61,046 bases of DNA, from the NCBI GenBank assembly GCA_964495575.1, contig CAZBVS010000001.1, positions 1 to 61,046 of the forward strand. The letters are read 5' to 3'. A model generated the notes under the pieces. That model had not been told where the DNA came from. It ran no database searches and saw nothing but the letters and a program-made list of their open reading frames with translations. Position numbers and translations under genes: made by a program. This DNA comes from DATGCT01 sp964495575 (lineage in GTDB: Bacteria; Patescibacteriota; Minisyncoccia; UBA6257; GWB1-50-10). Below are positions 33,247 to 41,304 of this stretch, piece by piece; positions within the stretch are counted from its first letter, which is position 1, and every line of letters begins with the position of its first letter.

Positions 33247-35421
33247 ATGGAAAAACGTTTTAATCACAACGAAGAAGAAGAGAAAATATACAAGGCCTGG
33301 GAAGAAGCCGGATATTTTTCACCTGAAGGATGTATAAAAGCAGACGTTACCGATAAAGAGGCAGAACCTTTCTCTATGGTTCTCCCTCCTCCTAACGTAA
33401 CCGGGGATCTTCACATGGGTCATGCTGCTATGCTTGTCATCGAAGACATCATGACTAGATATCACAGAATGAATGGCTACCGCACTCTTTGGCTACCCGG
33501 CACAGACCATGCCGCAATTGCTACACAATCAAAAGTAGAATCAAAAATATTTGAAGAACAGAACAAAACCCGTCATGATCTTGGCCGGGATGAGTTTTTA
33601 GAAAAAGTTAATAAGTTTGCCAAGGAAAGCCATGACACAATAATTAACCAGGTAAGAGCCATGGGAGCATCCTTAGACTGGGACAGAGAAGCCTTTACCT
33701 TAGACAAACCAAGAGAGAAGGCAGTAAGGACTGCCTTCAAGAGAATGTATGACGACGGTCTCATATACAGAGGAGACAGAATTGTAAACTGGTGTCCACG
33801 CTGTGGCTCTACCCTTTCTGATGACGAGGTAGAATACAAAGAACGCAATACCAAACTCTATGAATTTAAATACGATAAAAGTTTTCCGTTAACTATTGCC
33901 ACTACTCGTCCTGAAACAAAGTTAGGCGACACAGCCGTGGCTGTTCATCCTGATGATAAACGGTATAAAAAGTACGTAGGTAAAGAATATGATGTAGACT
34001 TCGCTGGTCAAGACCTTCATATAAAGGTAGTGGCTGATCGTAATGTTGATCCTGAATTCGGAACAGGAGCTGTTGGAATTACCCCAGCCCACAGTCATGT
34101 TGACTGGGAAATAGCCGAAAAAAACGATATCCCTAAAATCCAGATTATCGGCGAGGACGGTAAGATGACAGATAAGGCCGGAGACTTCGCTGGCCAGACC
34201 GTTAAGGAGGCTAGAAAAGGAGTTGTAAAATGGCTCAAGGAAAATGATTTAATAACGAAAGAAGAAGATGCTCCTCAAAACTTAAGTATCTGCTATCGAT
34301 GTGATACGCCCGTAGAACCACTTCCAAAGCTTCAGTGGTTCATTGATGTGAATAAAGAGTTTAAAATGAAGCATTCTAAGATAGAAGGAGTAAACAAAGG
34401 AGACAAAACAAGCTTAAAGAAGCTCATGATTACTGTCGTAGAAAATTCCCAGATTGACATCATTCCAGAAAGATTTAAAAAAGTATATTATCATTGGATT
34501 GAAAACTTGAGAGACTGGTGTATATCAAGACAAATCTGGTACGGTCATCGTATTCCTGTTTGGTACAAAGATGACGAAACATATGTCGGTCTTGAAAAAC
34601 CAAAAGAGGAAGGTTGGAAACAGGACCCGGACACTCTAGATACCTGGTTTTCATCAGGCCTGTGGACATTTTCAACCTTAGGTTGGCCTGAAAAAACGGA
34701 AGATCTAAAAACTTACCACCCTACCTCAGTACTAGAAACAGGGTATGATATTCTTTTCTTCTGGGTAGCAAGAATGATTCTTATGAGTACCTATCTTTTA
34801 GGAGAAATACCGTTTGAAGATGTATATCTTCATGGATTAGTTCGTGACGAACAAGGCAGGAAGATGAGTAAGTCCTTAGGCAACGGTATTGATCCTTTAG
34901 AAATGATTGAAAAATATGGAGCAGATGCCACAAGACTCTCATTAATCATAGGAGTTGGTCCAGGAAGTGATATCAATCTTTCTGAAGACAAAGTAAAGGC
35001 ATACCGAAACTTCAGTACTAAAATTTGGAATGTTGCCCGATTCCTTAATATGTCTAAGCCAGAAAATTATAACCAGGAAGAAGCCAAACAGTTTTTAACT
35101 AAAGATGATAAAAAGGTAATTGAAGAAATAAATAAATTCAAAGAAGAGATTACCAAACATTATGAGAAGTATGAGTTTAATCTTGCTGGTGAAAAAACAT
35201 ATGATTATCTCTGGAACGAGTTGGCTAACAAACATCTTGAAAACAATAAAGACCGATTGAAAGGAGATGATCAAGAAAAAGCCAAAGCCGCTTATTATCT
35301 CTTAGAAAAGGTATTGTTTGAGTGCCTTAAAATGCTTCATCCATTTATGCCTTTTGTTACTGAGGCAGTGTATCAAAAGTTAGAGTTGGGAGACAAGATG
35401 TTAATGGTTGAAAGTTGGTAA
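33247..35421 (+). CDS. valS: Valine--tRNA ligase, short form
   Basis: Class Ia synthetase for valine. HMGH (56-59) in the context LPPPNVTGDLHMGHA, the editing domain with TTRPETKLGDTAVAVHP, and KMSKS at about 539-543 (GRKMSKSLGN) are all present. At 724 aa it is about 150-200 residues shorter than most bacterial ValRS; the end of the anticodon-binding region and the usual C-terminal coiled-coil arm are missing. The chain stops at LGDKMLMVESW without a visible frameshift downstream, so this looks like natural shortening. Confidence 0.95.
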   Translation: MEKRFNHNEEEEKIYKAWEEAGYFSPEGCIKADVTDKEAEPFSMVLPPPNVTGDLHMGHAAMLVIEDIMTRYHRMNGYRTLWLPGTDHAAIATQSKVESKIFEEQNKTRHDLGRDEFLEKVNKFAKESHDTIINQVRAMGASLDWDREAFTLDKPREKAVRTAFKRMYDDGLIYRGDRIVNWCPRCGSTLSDDEVEYKERNTKLYEFKYDKSFPLTIATTRPETKLGDTAVAVHPDDKRYKKYVGKEYDVDFAGQDLHIKVVADRNVDPEFGTGAVGITPAHSHVDWEIAEKNDIPKIQIIGEDGKMTDKAGDFAGQTVKEARKGVVKWLKENDLITKEEDAPQNLSICYRCDTPVEPLPKLQWFIDVNKEFKMKHSKIEGVNKGDKTSLKKLMITVVENSQIDIIPERFKKVYYHWIENLRDWCISRQIWYGHRIPVWYKDDETYVGLEKPKEEGWKQDPDTLDTWFSSGLWTFSTLGWPEKTEDLKTYHPTSVLETGYDILFFWVARMILMSTYLLGEIPFEDVYLHGLVRDEQGRKMSKSLGNGIDPLEMIEKYGADATRLSLIIGVGPGSDINLSEDKVKAYRNFSTKIWNVARFLNMSKPENYNQEEAKQFLTKDDKKVIEEINKFKEEITKHYEKYEFNLAGEKTYDYLWNELANKHLENNKDRLKGDDQEKAKAAYYLLEKVLFECLKMLHPFMPFVTEAVYQKLELGDKMLMVESW

Positions 35422-35437
35422 CAATTATTTAATAAAT

Positions 35438-35443
35438 TATAAT
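35438..35443 (+). promoter_or_regulatory. -10 box of PrsW gene, leaderless
   Basis: TATAAT, with the ATG (35451) 8 nt after its end. Confidence 0.5.
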
Positions 35444-35450
35444 TATATAT

Positions 35451-36143
35451 ATGAATGCTTTTACATTAACAGCGGTTGTATTCCTTACGCTTCTACCTGG
35501 CTTAGCCTGGCTTTTTTTCTTTCTTCATGAAGATATTCATCCTGAACCCAAAAGGTTGATTGCCTACACCTTTGGGTTTGGTGTTTTAGCCAGTATCCCG
35601 GTATTTGCTTTTCAGATTGTAGGCCAGTCTCTTATCGCTAAGATATCGGCCGGTTTACCACTTACCATATTATTTCTAGCTTTAGTAGAAGAGATATTTA
35701 AGTTTATAGCTGCTTACTGGGCAGTAGGTAAAAGCCCTGAAATGGATGAACCCATTGATGCCATGGTATATATGATTGTAGCTGCCCTAGGTTTAGCCAC
35801 CATTGAAAACTTTTTTATAATCGCCGGTTTCTTAAAAACAGGTGGTTATCAAATATTTTCAGACTTAACAAGCGTTGTCGTTTTAAGATTCGTTGGAGCT
35901 ACTCTTTTACACGCTCTTTCCTCAGGCCTTCTTGGTTTTTACTGGGCTAAAGGAAAGATGAGAAAGGAAATAAAAAAATATATTTTTGTAGGTCTTTGTG
36001 TGGCTACCCTAGTTCACTTTGTGTTTAACTATCTTATTCTAATATTTCAAAACTTAGATCTTCTTCTTTACCCAAGTTTGTTTTTGATAGGATCAGCCTT
36101 TTTCCTTTTTAAAGATTTTCAGAAATTGAGATTAAAATCGTAA
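35451..36143 (+). CDS. PrsW-family intramembrane metalloprotease
   Basis: 230 aa with about 6-7 membrane helices. The PrsW signatures are present: HEDIHPEPKR (about 26-35), EEIFKF (Glu80-Glu81), ATIENFF (Glu119, Asn120) and HALSSGLLG (His154). In Bacillus subtilis PrsW makes the site-1 cut in the anti-sigma factor RsiW; here no sigma/anti-sigma pair is adjacent, so the substrate is unknown. It is the second family of intramembrane protease in this window after the CPBP protein. Confidence 0.92.
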   Translation: MNAFTLTAVVFLTLLPGLAWLFFFLHEDIHPEPKRLIAYTFGFGVLASIPVFAFQIVGQSLIAKISAGLPLTILFLALVEEIFKFIAAYWAVGKSPEMDEPIDAMVYMIVAALGLATIENFFIIAGFLKTGGYQIFSDLTSVVVLRFVGATLLHALSSGLLGFYWAKGKMRKEIKKYIFVGLCVATLVHFVFNYLILIFQNLDLLLYPSLFLIGSAFFLFKDFQKLRLKS

Positions 36144-36200
36144 AAAATAATTTATTTTGTTATAATAATCAAAGTAATCAAAGATTAATAAAAATAAATT

Positions 36201-36665
36201 ATGTCAAAAGATAAAGATAAAAAAATAAAAGAAGACGAAGAAGCCTTTGCAAAAATGGCGAAGGCTAAAGAAGAGTCGGAAGAAATAGAGGTTGATAGTG
36301 ATGAAGAAAAATCAAACGAAGTATTTGAGGGAGAGGGGCAGTTAACTGTAGATGTATATCAGGACGGCGATGAAATATTTATTGAATCTACAGTAGCCGG
36401 AGTTGACCCGTCAGAGTTAGATATAAACATTACAAGCGAGTCAGTTACCATCCGAGGTGAAAGAGAACGACAGAGGGAGATAGATGATCAAGATTATTTT
36501 TACCAAGAATGTTTTTGGGGAACTTTTTCTCGTTCTGTTATTCTTCCTGAAGAAGTTGATCCTGAAAAATCTGAGGCAAAAATAACAGACAACGGAATAC
36601 TCACAATTCGTTTACCAAAATTAAAAAGAAAGAAACCAAAGAAAGTTGATGTAAAAACCGAGTAA
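36201..36665 (+). CDS. Hsp20/alpha-crystallin small heat-shock protein
   Basis: ATP-independent holdase chaperone. 154 aa: a highly charged N-terminal 45 residues, then an alpha-crystallin domain (about 50-145) with the characteristic LTVDVYQDGDEIFIESTVAG, ITSESVTIRGERER and the C-terminal beta strand KITDNGILTIRLPK. The I-x-I/V anchoring motif near the end is weak. A TATAAT box lies about 35 nt upstream (36160s). It is followed by its own terminator. Confidence 0.93.
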   Translation: MSKDKDKKIKEDEEAFAKMAKAKEESEEIEVDSDEEKSNEVFEGEGQLTVDVYQDGDEIFIESTVAGVDPSELDINITSESVTIRGERERQREIDDQDYFYQECFWGTFSRSVILPEEVDPEKSEAKITDNGILTIRLPKLKRKKPKKVDVKTE

Positions 36666-36699
36666 ATATTTAAAGCCCCGAACGGGGTTTTAAATATTT
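36664..36699 (+). terminator. Terminator after Hsp20 gene
   Basis: CCCCG-AA-CGGGG extended by A/T arms AAATATTTAAA and TTTAAATATTT into a long hairpin with a T-run inside the 3' arm. Confidence 0.82.
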
Positions 36700-36711
36700 A
36701 TTAATAACTTT

Positions 36712-37074
36712 ATGAGCCTAAATACAAAATTTATCATCAGTCTTGCTGTCCTTGTTTTAGTTTTGGGATCAATAAGGCTAGTCATTGATTTACCGAAAAT
36801 TTTTGAAAAGAATTCTGAAACTAATCGACCGGCCGAGAAATCTAAAGTAGACGACACAATTAATAACATTCATGAAGAGGTAAAAAGAACCAAGCCTGAC
36901 GAAAGCTCATCCGATTGTCCGGATGCTTGGTATATAAATAAGATGCCTACCTATGGAGAAGAAAGAACCTCCAATGAATATTTAATGAAAGATGGAAAGC
37001 GTTATGATATGTCTGAATTTGATGAAAGTTGGTTAAGAGATTATTGTAATATGGAACCCCAAATTCTTTATTAA
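36712..37074 (+). CDS. Membrane-anchored small protein, unknown
   Basis: Not recognised. 120 aa with an N-terminal anchor (residues 6-26, FIISLAVLVLVLGSIRLVI) and then a hydrophilic exported part. Two Cys occur, in SSDCPDAWYINKMP and RDYCNMEP, possibly a disulfide. The Trp/Tyr-rich block DAWYINKMPTYGEER suggests a short folded unit near residues 70-110. It follows the Hsp20 terminator by 13 nt and is 23 nt ahead of the 187-aa gene. Confidence 0.5.
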   Translation: MSLNTKFIISLAVLVLVLGSIRLVIDLPKIFEKNSETNRPAEKSKVDDTINNIHEEVKRTKPDESSSDCPDAWYINKMPTYGEERTSNEYLMKDGKRYDMSEFDESWLRDYCNMEPQILY

Positions 37075-37097
37075 ATTAATAAAATTAAAAAATAATT

Positions 37098-37661
37098 ATG
37101 AAAAAAATAACTTCTTTAATTCTAATTGCTGCCTTTATAATCATTGGCTATTTTTTATTTCAAAAAGTATCTCAAAACAAGATTAATCAGAACGCTTCTA
37201 TCTTTACTTACAATAGCACTACCACAAATAGTAATTTTTCTTTCCAACATCCTGAAAATTGGGGGAGCCCTCAGATTCAAAAATTAGGAACGGTAGAAAA
37301 GATAATATTTAATAAAGGACTTGTTATTCAATCCGGCAATACAAAGAATCAACAAACTGGAGAAATGATGAGTGTAGAAGAGGCTGCTCAAAATGATGTT
37401 GAGAATAATCCTGGAGATCCTTTAATAACTTCAACAACAATAGCCGGCGTTACCGGTAAACAAGTTGAACTTGAAATACCAAAAGGTCACATTGGTAAGC
37501 TTCAAGACGGAAGCCCAATTCCTCCGAAATCAATTGAAATTACAGATATATTTTTCAGTGAAGATAGCAGCACCAGTACTCCTGTAATATTTTTGCGTTT
37601 TTCTCAAAATGCTAAAGAGTATTTAGACCTGATAAAAGAGAGTTTTGAGTTTGGTAACTAA
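37098..37661 (+). CDS. Membrane-anchored protein, possible PsbP-like fold
   Basis: Not confidently recognised. 187 aa; anchor at residues 5-22 (SLILIAAFIIIGYFLF). The exported part starts with SNFSFQHPENWGSPQIQ, which resembles the opening strand of PsbP/MOG1-like lipoproteins (Y-x-F-x-x-P-x-x-W), and continues with alternating strands and ITSTTIAGVTGKQVELE. No catalytic motif. It probably forms an operon with the 120-aa protein and ends at the terminator at 37673. Confidence 0.5.
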   Translation: MKKITSLILIAAFIIIGYFLFQKVSQNKINQNASIFTYNSTTTNSNFSFQHPENWGSPQIQKLGTVEKIIFNKGLVIQSGNTKNQQTGEMMSVEEAAQNDVENNPGDPLITSTTIAGVTGKQVELEIPKGHIGKLQDGSPIPPKSIEITDIFFSEDSSTSTPVIFLRFSQNAKEYLDLIKESFEFGN

Positions 37662-37672
37662 TTTAGCAATAT

Positions 37673-37703
37673 AAAAACACCCGCCTTTAAGGCGGGTGTT
37701 TTT
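37673..37703. terminator. Bidirectional terminator between 187-aa gene and ppa
   Basis: AAAAACACCCGCC / GGCGGGTGTTTTT, 13-bp stem with A- and T-runs on both sides, serving the convergent genes. Confidence 0.92.
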
Positions 37704-37718
37704 ATAATTAGTCTTAGC

Positions 37719-38255
37719 TTAATTTTCTTTCTTGTACCTTTCTACCGCTTTTTCAATTTCTTCGTATGCTTTTTCTTTATCACCCCATTTCTTTATTTCT
37801 ACCTCTTTTCCTTCTAAGTGTTTATACGCTTCGAAGAAATGAGCAGCTTCTTCCAAAAAATGAGGATTGTATGACTGAAGGTCTTTTAGATTTTTAACAT
37901 TTTCCATTCTTGTATTATCAACCTGAACACTAAATATTTTTAGATCTCTTTCCCCTTCATCAAACATCTCCATCATTCCTATAGGTCTGGCCCTTACCAC
38001 GCAACTTGTGAAGGTTGGATCACCTCCTATAACTAATATATCAAGATGATCTCCGTCCTCTGCTCTAGTCTGAGGTATGAAGCCATAATCTGCTGGATAA
38101 TGAAGAGGAGAGTGTAATACTCTGTCCAACTTAAAAACATCTAAATCTTCATCGTACTCATATTTATTATGAGTCCCTTTTGGTATTTCTATCACCGCAT
38201 TTATTATTTTAGGAGATTTTTCTCCTAATTTTATTTTATCGAATGGACTAGACAT
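37719..38255 (-). CDS. ppa: Inorganic pyrophosphatase (family I)
   Basis: Hydrolyses PPi from biosynthetic reactions. 178 aa. Conserved metal and substrate residues appear in EIPKGTHNKYEYD (about 23-35), HYPADYGFIPQT (about 53-64) and the signature DGDHLDILV (about 68-76), plus KIFSVQVDN. A typical soluble bacterial family I enzyme. It starts 9 nt after the nusA stop, so it is probably co-transcribed with nusA. Confidence 0.97.
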   Translation of the reverse strand: MSSPFDKIKLGEKSPKIINAVIEIPKGTHNKYEYDEDLDVFKLDRVLHSPLHYPADYGFIPQTRAEDGDHLDILVIGGDPTFTSCVVRARPIGMMEMFDEGERDLKIFSVQVDNTRMENVKNLKDLQSYNPHFLEEAAHFFEAYKHLEGKEVEIKKWGDKEKAYEEIEKAVERYKKEN

Positions 38256-38264
38256 ATTTTTGCT

Positions 38265-39479
38265 TTACTCTTTTTCTTCCGACTTTTCCTCTTCCTCCGA
38301 CTCCTCGGAAGCCTCCACATTTTCTTCTTCTGTTTCTTCCTCGGTTTCTTCAACCTTCGAAACTCCTCCTTCCATCTCTTCGTCTGGGTTTGATTGAGGT
38401 CGTACATCAATTTTCCAACCAGTAAGTTTTGCAGCTAGCCTTACATTTTGCCCACCCTTTCCTATTGCTAAGCTTAATTGATCATCAGCTACTAAAGCCA
38501 TTGCTTCTCTTCTTGGTTTTACTTCTACCAACTTTACCTTGGCTGGTGACAGAGCGTTACCAATATACTCATCCATCTCCTCGCTCCATTCTACAACATC
38601 AATTTTTTCATCTCCCAATTCATTGATGACGGCCATAATTCTTGAACCTCTTTGACCTACAACAGATCCTACGGGGTCAACACCCTCTTCTTCAGAATAT
38701 ACGGCTATCTTTGTTCGGTTCCCCGGTTCTCGAGCAACCTTTTTTATTTTAACTACATCCTCTGCAATTTCAGGAACTTCTAACTCAAAGAGTTTTTTAA
38801 CAAAATCAGGATGAGACCGAGAAAGAATAATACCTGGCCTTCCTCTCTCTTCTTCTTGAACGGCTAGCACATAGAATCTCATTCTTTGACCATTTTGATA
38901 ATGCTCACCAGGGATTGATTCATTTTTAAACATAATTCCCATCGCTCTATCTAAATCAACGTATACATGACCGCGTTCATATCTTTGAACCACGCCACTT
39001 ACAATTTCTCCTTCTTTGTCCAGGTACTCTTCTCTTATTGAACTCCTCTCGGCTTCTCTTACTGCTTGTATTATAACTTGTTTGGCGGTCTGAGCTGCAA
39101 TTCTTCCAAAATCTTCATGTTCTTTTAAAGGAAATCTTACTACCCCTCCTGGCTCAACATCCTTATCTTTTTCTTTAGCATCTTCTAATAATATGTGGCG
39201 GTCAGAATTAAACCTAAATCTATCATCATCAGGGTTTTCTTCTTCTCCTGGCACCCATACATCATCTGGGCTAACTACTTTCTTTTCTAACCAAAAATTC
39301 ATCTTTCCTGATTCAGGATCAAACTTAGCTTTTACTGATTCTGATTTTTTTCGATACTCCTTTTTATATGCACTTCCAAGGGCAGATTCAATAGCTTCGA
39401 TTACATTCTCTGTTTCAATTCCACGGTCTTCAGAAATCTGATCAATAGCAGATTTAATTTTTTTAAGATCCATTTTCAT
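38265..39479 (-). CDS. nusA: Transcription elongation/termination factor NusA
   Basis: 404 aa. The N-terminal RNA-polymerase-binding domain spans about 1-130, the S1 domain about 135-205 (GEIVSGVVQRYERGHVYVDL), and two KH domains about 225-355 (VGSVVGQRGSRIMAVI; LAIGKGGQNVRLAAKL). The last 40 residues are nearly all Glu, Ser and Thr, replacing the acidic repeats of E. coli NusA. An in-frame ATG two codons later is an equally possible start. A perfect inverted repeat lies upstream at 39504-39544. Confidence 0.96.
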   Translation of the reverse strand: MKMDLKKIKSAIDQISEDRGIETENVIEAIESALGSAYKKEYRKKSESVKAKFDPESGKMNFWLEKKVVSPDDVWVPGEEENPDDDRFRFNSDRHILLEDAKEKDKDVEPGGVVRFPLKEHEDFGRIAAQTAKQVIIQAVREAERSSIREEYLDKEGEIVSGVVQRYERGHVYVDLDRAMGIMFKNESIPGEHYQNGQRMRFYVLAVQEEERGRPGIILSRSHPDFVKKLFELEVPEIAEDVVKIKKVAREPGNRTKIAVYSEEEGVDPVGSVVGQRGSRIMAVINELGDEKIDVVEWSEEMDEYIGNALSPAKVKLVEVKPRREAMALVADDQLSLAIGKGGQNVRLAAKLTGWKIDVRPQSNPDEEMEGGVSKVEETEEETEEENVEASEESEEEEKSEEKE

Positions 39480-39503
39480 AAATCACTTTTTATTATTTTT
39501 AAA

Positions 39504-39544
39504 ATATTGTTATACGACTTTATTAGATTTAGTTATAACAATAT
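39504..39544 (-). promoter_or_regulatory. 11-bp inverted repeat upstream of nusA
   Basis: ATATTGTTATA / TATAACAATAT, perfect arms with a 19-nt spacer, starting 25 nt before the nusA ATG. It may be an operator or a leader hairpin. TTGTTATAACAA-type symmetry could bind a dimeric regulator. Confidence 0.5.
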
Positions 39545-39559
39545 GTAGGGTAAATATAA

Positions 39560-39581
39560 ATCCGCTCATTCTAGAGCGGAT
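39560..39581. terminator. Hairpin in nusA-acylphosphatase spacer
   Basis: ATCCGCTC-ATTCTA-GAGCGGAT, 8-bp stem. Flanks are AT-rich without a clear T-run, so a leader hairpin is as likely as a terminator. Confidence 0.45.
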
Positions 39582-39674
39582 AGTTTATACTACCTTGTTT
39601 TACATTCCTATAATACACCTGTAACCCGTTCTGGTCAAGGTTGTTTTAGTATTTTTTTAAGTTATTATTAAAGT

Positions 39675-39956
39675 ATGAAAACTGGAACTAAACATTTTAA
39701 TATCAAGGTTTTTGGTCGAGTTCAAAAAGTTGGGTTTCGATTTAATACCAAGAGAAAAGCAGACCGATTAAACATTAAGGGTTTTGTAAAAAATAAGTCA
39801 GATGGCTCGGTTTATATTGAGGCCGAAGGTGATCAAGAATCACTTGAAAAGTTTATAAGCTGGGTCAAAAAAGGACCTCTATTTTCAAAGGTAAAAAGAA
39901 TTGAAAAAGAAAAAGATAAAGTAAAAAATTTTGAAAAATTTAATATAAAATATTAA
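39675..39956 (+). CDS. acyP: Acylphosphatase
   Basis: 93 aa. The active-site loop reads VQKVGFR with catalytic Arg22, and Asn40 lies in KGFVKN followed by SDGSVYIEAEGD, the standard signature. Hydrolyses acyl phosphates such as acetyl- or carbamoyl-phosphate. A TATTAT hexamer lies 6 nt before the ATG, suggesting a leaderless mRNA. It converges on the NUDIX gene with a shared hairpin. Confidence 0.94.
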   Translation: MKTGTKHFNIKVFGRVQKVGFRFNTKRKADRLNIKGFVKNKSDGSVYIEAEGDQESLEKFISWVKKGPLFSKVKRIEKEKDKVKNFEKFNIKY

Positions 39957-39959
39957 AAA

Positions 39960-39983
39960 AGAGTGGCTTTTTAAGACCACTCT
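39960..39983. terminator. Shared hairpin between acylphosphatase and NUDIX genes
   Basis: AGAGTGG / CCACTCT, 7-bp stem, in the 34-nt gap between the convergent genes. Loop CTTTTTAAGA. Modest strength. Confidence 0.6.
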
Positions 39984-39990
39984 ATATAAA

Positions 39991-40392
39991 TTATTTTTTT
40001 AACTCATCACGCAGAAAATCTGCGTGATTTTCTAAAACTTTATTTTTAGTTATTAATTTTTTTACCTCCCCTTCAGAAAAAATCTGCGCCTTTCTAATAG
40101 CACTGCTTATTTTCTGAAAGAGTTGAAAAAATTCTCCCCGGAAAATTAAAAATTCATGTCCGCCTAATTTTTTTCTAAAAGCTGGTTTGTGATCCCGAAT
40201 CACAAACTCAAAATCAGGCAACTCTTCCCGAAGTTCTCGATCCAAGGTTTGGACATAATATACCTCGCCTCTTTTTTTCTTGCCTCCCGGCAATTTCCAT
40301 TTATGAGGCCTTGGTTTATTAGCATCTTGAATCAGTACTATTTTTTCTTCGGGGAAACTTTTGAAATAACCAAAACATGCCCAGTCTTTCAT
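39991..40392 (-). CDS. NUDIX-like hydrolase
   Basis: 133 aa. The NUDIX region GGKKKRGE...RELREEL (about 36-57) keeps the glycine, first Glu and the R-E-x-x-E-E core, but has one residue more than the canonical G-x5-E-x7-R-E-U-x-E-E spacing. KWKLPGG just before it is typical. Substrate unknown. A clear TAGGAGG Shine-Dalgarno site precedes the ATG, contrasting with most genes here. The upstream region has TTGACT and TACATT, a possible promoter. It borders the parS-like array. Confidence 0.75.
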   Translation of the reverse strand: MKDWACFGYFKSFPEEKIVLIQDANKPRPHKWKLPGGKKKRGEVYYVQTLDRELREELPDFEFVIRDHKPAFRKKLGGHEFLIFRGEFFQLFQKISSAIRKAQIFSEGEVKKLITKNKVLENHADFLRDELKK

Positions 40393-40605
40393 GTCAACCT
40401 CCTATTTAATTCTTTATTTACTATATATATAATGTATCAAAATGAAGAAAAAGTCAAGATGTAATAACCATACTTGACAAATATTTTGATATTTGGCATT
40501 TATTTAATTGCTTAGCAGAGCCCTTTACAAAACGTCAAAATTGTTATCAACAATATATGCACACCACTTTTTGTCTTAATGGTTTTTTACCTGTTTTTAC
40601 CAAAA

Positions 40606-40957
40606 ATGTTTCACGCTAAACATTTAGTATCTATTATGAGATAAACATTGATTAAAAACCCCAAGAATGTTTAGCGTGAAACATTTTTGGGGTTTTTAGG
40701 GTCAACAACATAACTGAAAAACCGGTATTATGTTTCACATGAAACATTTTTGATCTAAATAACGCTTGGAATGTTTAGCGTGAAACATTAAAAACGCACA
40801 TAGACGTAAAATTGTGAAAGATGTTTCACGCTAAACACTTTTTACCAAATATGTTTCACGCTAAACATTTTTCCATATAAAAAATGTTTGTCACTTTTTT
40901 GTCAATGTTTCACACCCGTTTTTTGGCTTAGCTTCGTTAATCAAAATGTTTCACACG
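40606..40957. repeat. Array of parS-like 16-bp palindromes
   Basis: Six full sites of TGTTTCACGCTAAACA type: 40607-40622 (+), 40668-40683 (-), 40731-40746 (TGTTTCACATGAAACA, symmetric arms), 40772-40787 (-), 40822-40837 (+), 40852-40867 (+), plus half-sites ATGTTTCACAC at 40905-40915 and ATGTTTCACACG at 40946-40957. The central symmetric copy differs by one base from the ParB site TGTTTCACGTGAAACA; the others by two. Irregular spacing and mixed orientation argue against CRISPR. No parB gene is in the window. The 40393-41147 stretch has no supported gene. Confidence 0.85.
40654..40697. other. Large hairpin containing the second parS-like site
   Basis: AAAAACCCCAA (40654-40664) and TTGGGGTTTTT (40687-40697) flank the inverted copy of the repeat, whose arms AATGTTT/AAACATT continue the stem. 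The 44-nt element could be a bidirectional terminator or cruciform. Confidence 0.65.
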
Positions 40958-40976
40958 TTTGTCACTTTTTTGTCAA
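40886..40976 (+). repeat. 20-nt direct repeats beside the array
   Basis: GTTTGTCACTTTTTTGTCAA occurs at 40886-40905 and 40957-40976 (perfect), each adjoining a half palindrome. An inverted 12-mer of the same sequence (TTGACAAAAAAG) is at 40991-41002. The pattern resembles iterons. Confidence 0.8.
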
Positions 40977-41147
40977 GTTTTATAAGAACATTGACAAAAA
41001 AGAAAATTAAATTATTAATAAAAAACAGATTATTTTTAATACAATAAAATATATAAAAGTCAACTAATGCTTTAATCTATCTTTTTATCATTTTTAAAAA
41101 AATGACTAACGTGTTTTTTAAAATATTAAGTTCTTAAAATAAGGAAT

Positions 41148-41297
41148 ATGAATTCAATAGATCTCAACCGAAATATTTTAAGCTTTCTGCGCAGGATCAT
41201 TGATAGAATATATTATTATCAAAACCCGATGGATTTTAAGAAAAGCCGTGATATAATTAAAACCAGTGGAAACGAACTTAAAGTAATTTTTAACTAA
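41148..41297 (+). CDS. Possible 49-aa protein upstream of ftsK
   Basis: ATG at 41148 with AAGGA nearby, TAA at 41295-41297, 7 nt before ftsK. The product (MNSIDLNRNILSFLRRIIDR at its start) is basic with an amphipathic N-terminal helix and a Tyr triplet. An extended -10 box (TGA-TATAAT, 41249-41257), the probable ftsK promoter, lies inside it, which argues against a real gene. Coding status is doubtful. Confidence 0.25.
   Translation: MNSIDLNRNILSFLRRIIDRIYYYQNPMDFKKSRDIIKTSGNELKVIFN
41249..41257 (+). promoter_or_regulatory. Extended -10 promoter of ftsK
   Basis: TGA followed by TATAAT (41252-41257). Predicted start near 41264, giving a 40-nt leader before the ftsK ATG at 41305. Confidence 0.5.
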
Positions 41298-41304
41298 TCT
41301 AATA

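Noticed and set aside
40543..40552. DnaA box TTATCAACA as proof of oriC
   Set aside because: Only one clear near-consensus box (one mismatch) was found next to the array and dnaA is not in the window; not enough to call an origin.
40606..40976. CRISPR-like repeat array
   Set aside because: Repeat spacing is irregular (about 14-48 nt between sites), copies lie in both orientations and are palindromic, and there is no cas gene.
41148..41297. Confident small gene ahead of ftsK
   Set aside because: Listed only at low confidence because the probable ftsK promoter lies inside it and coding evidence is weak.
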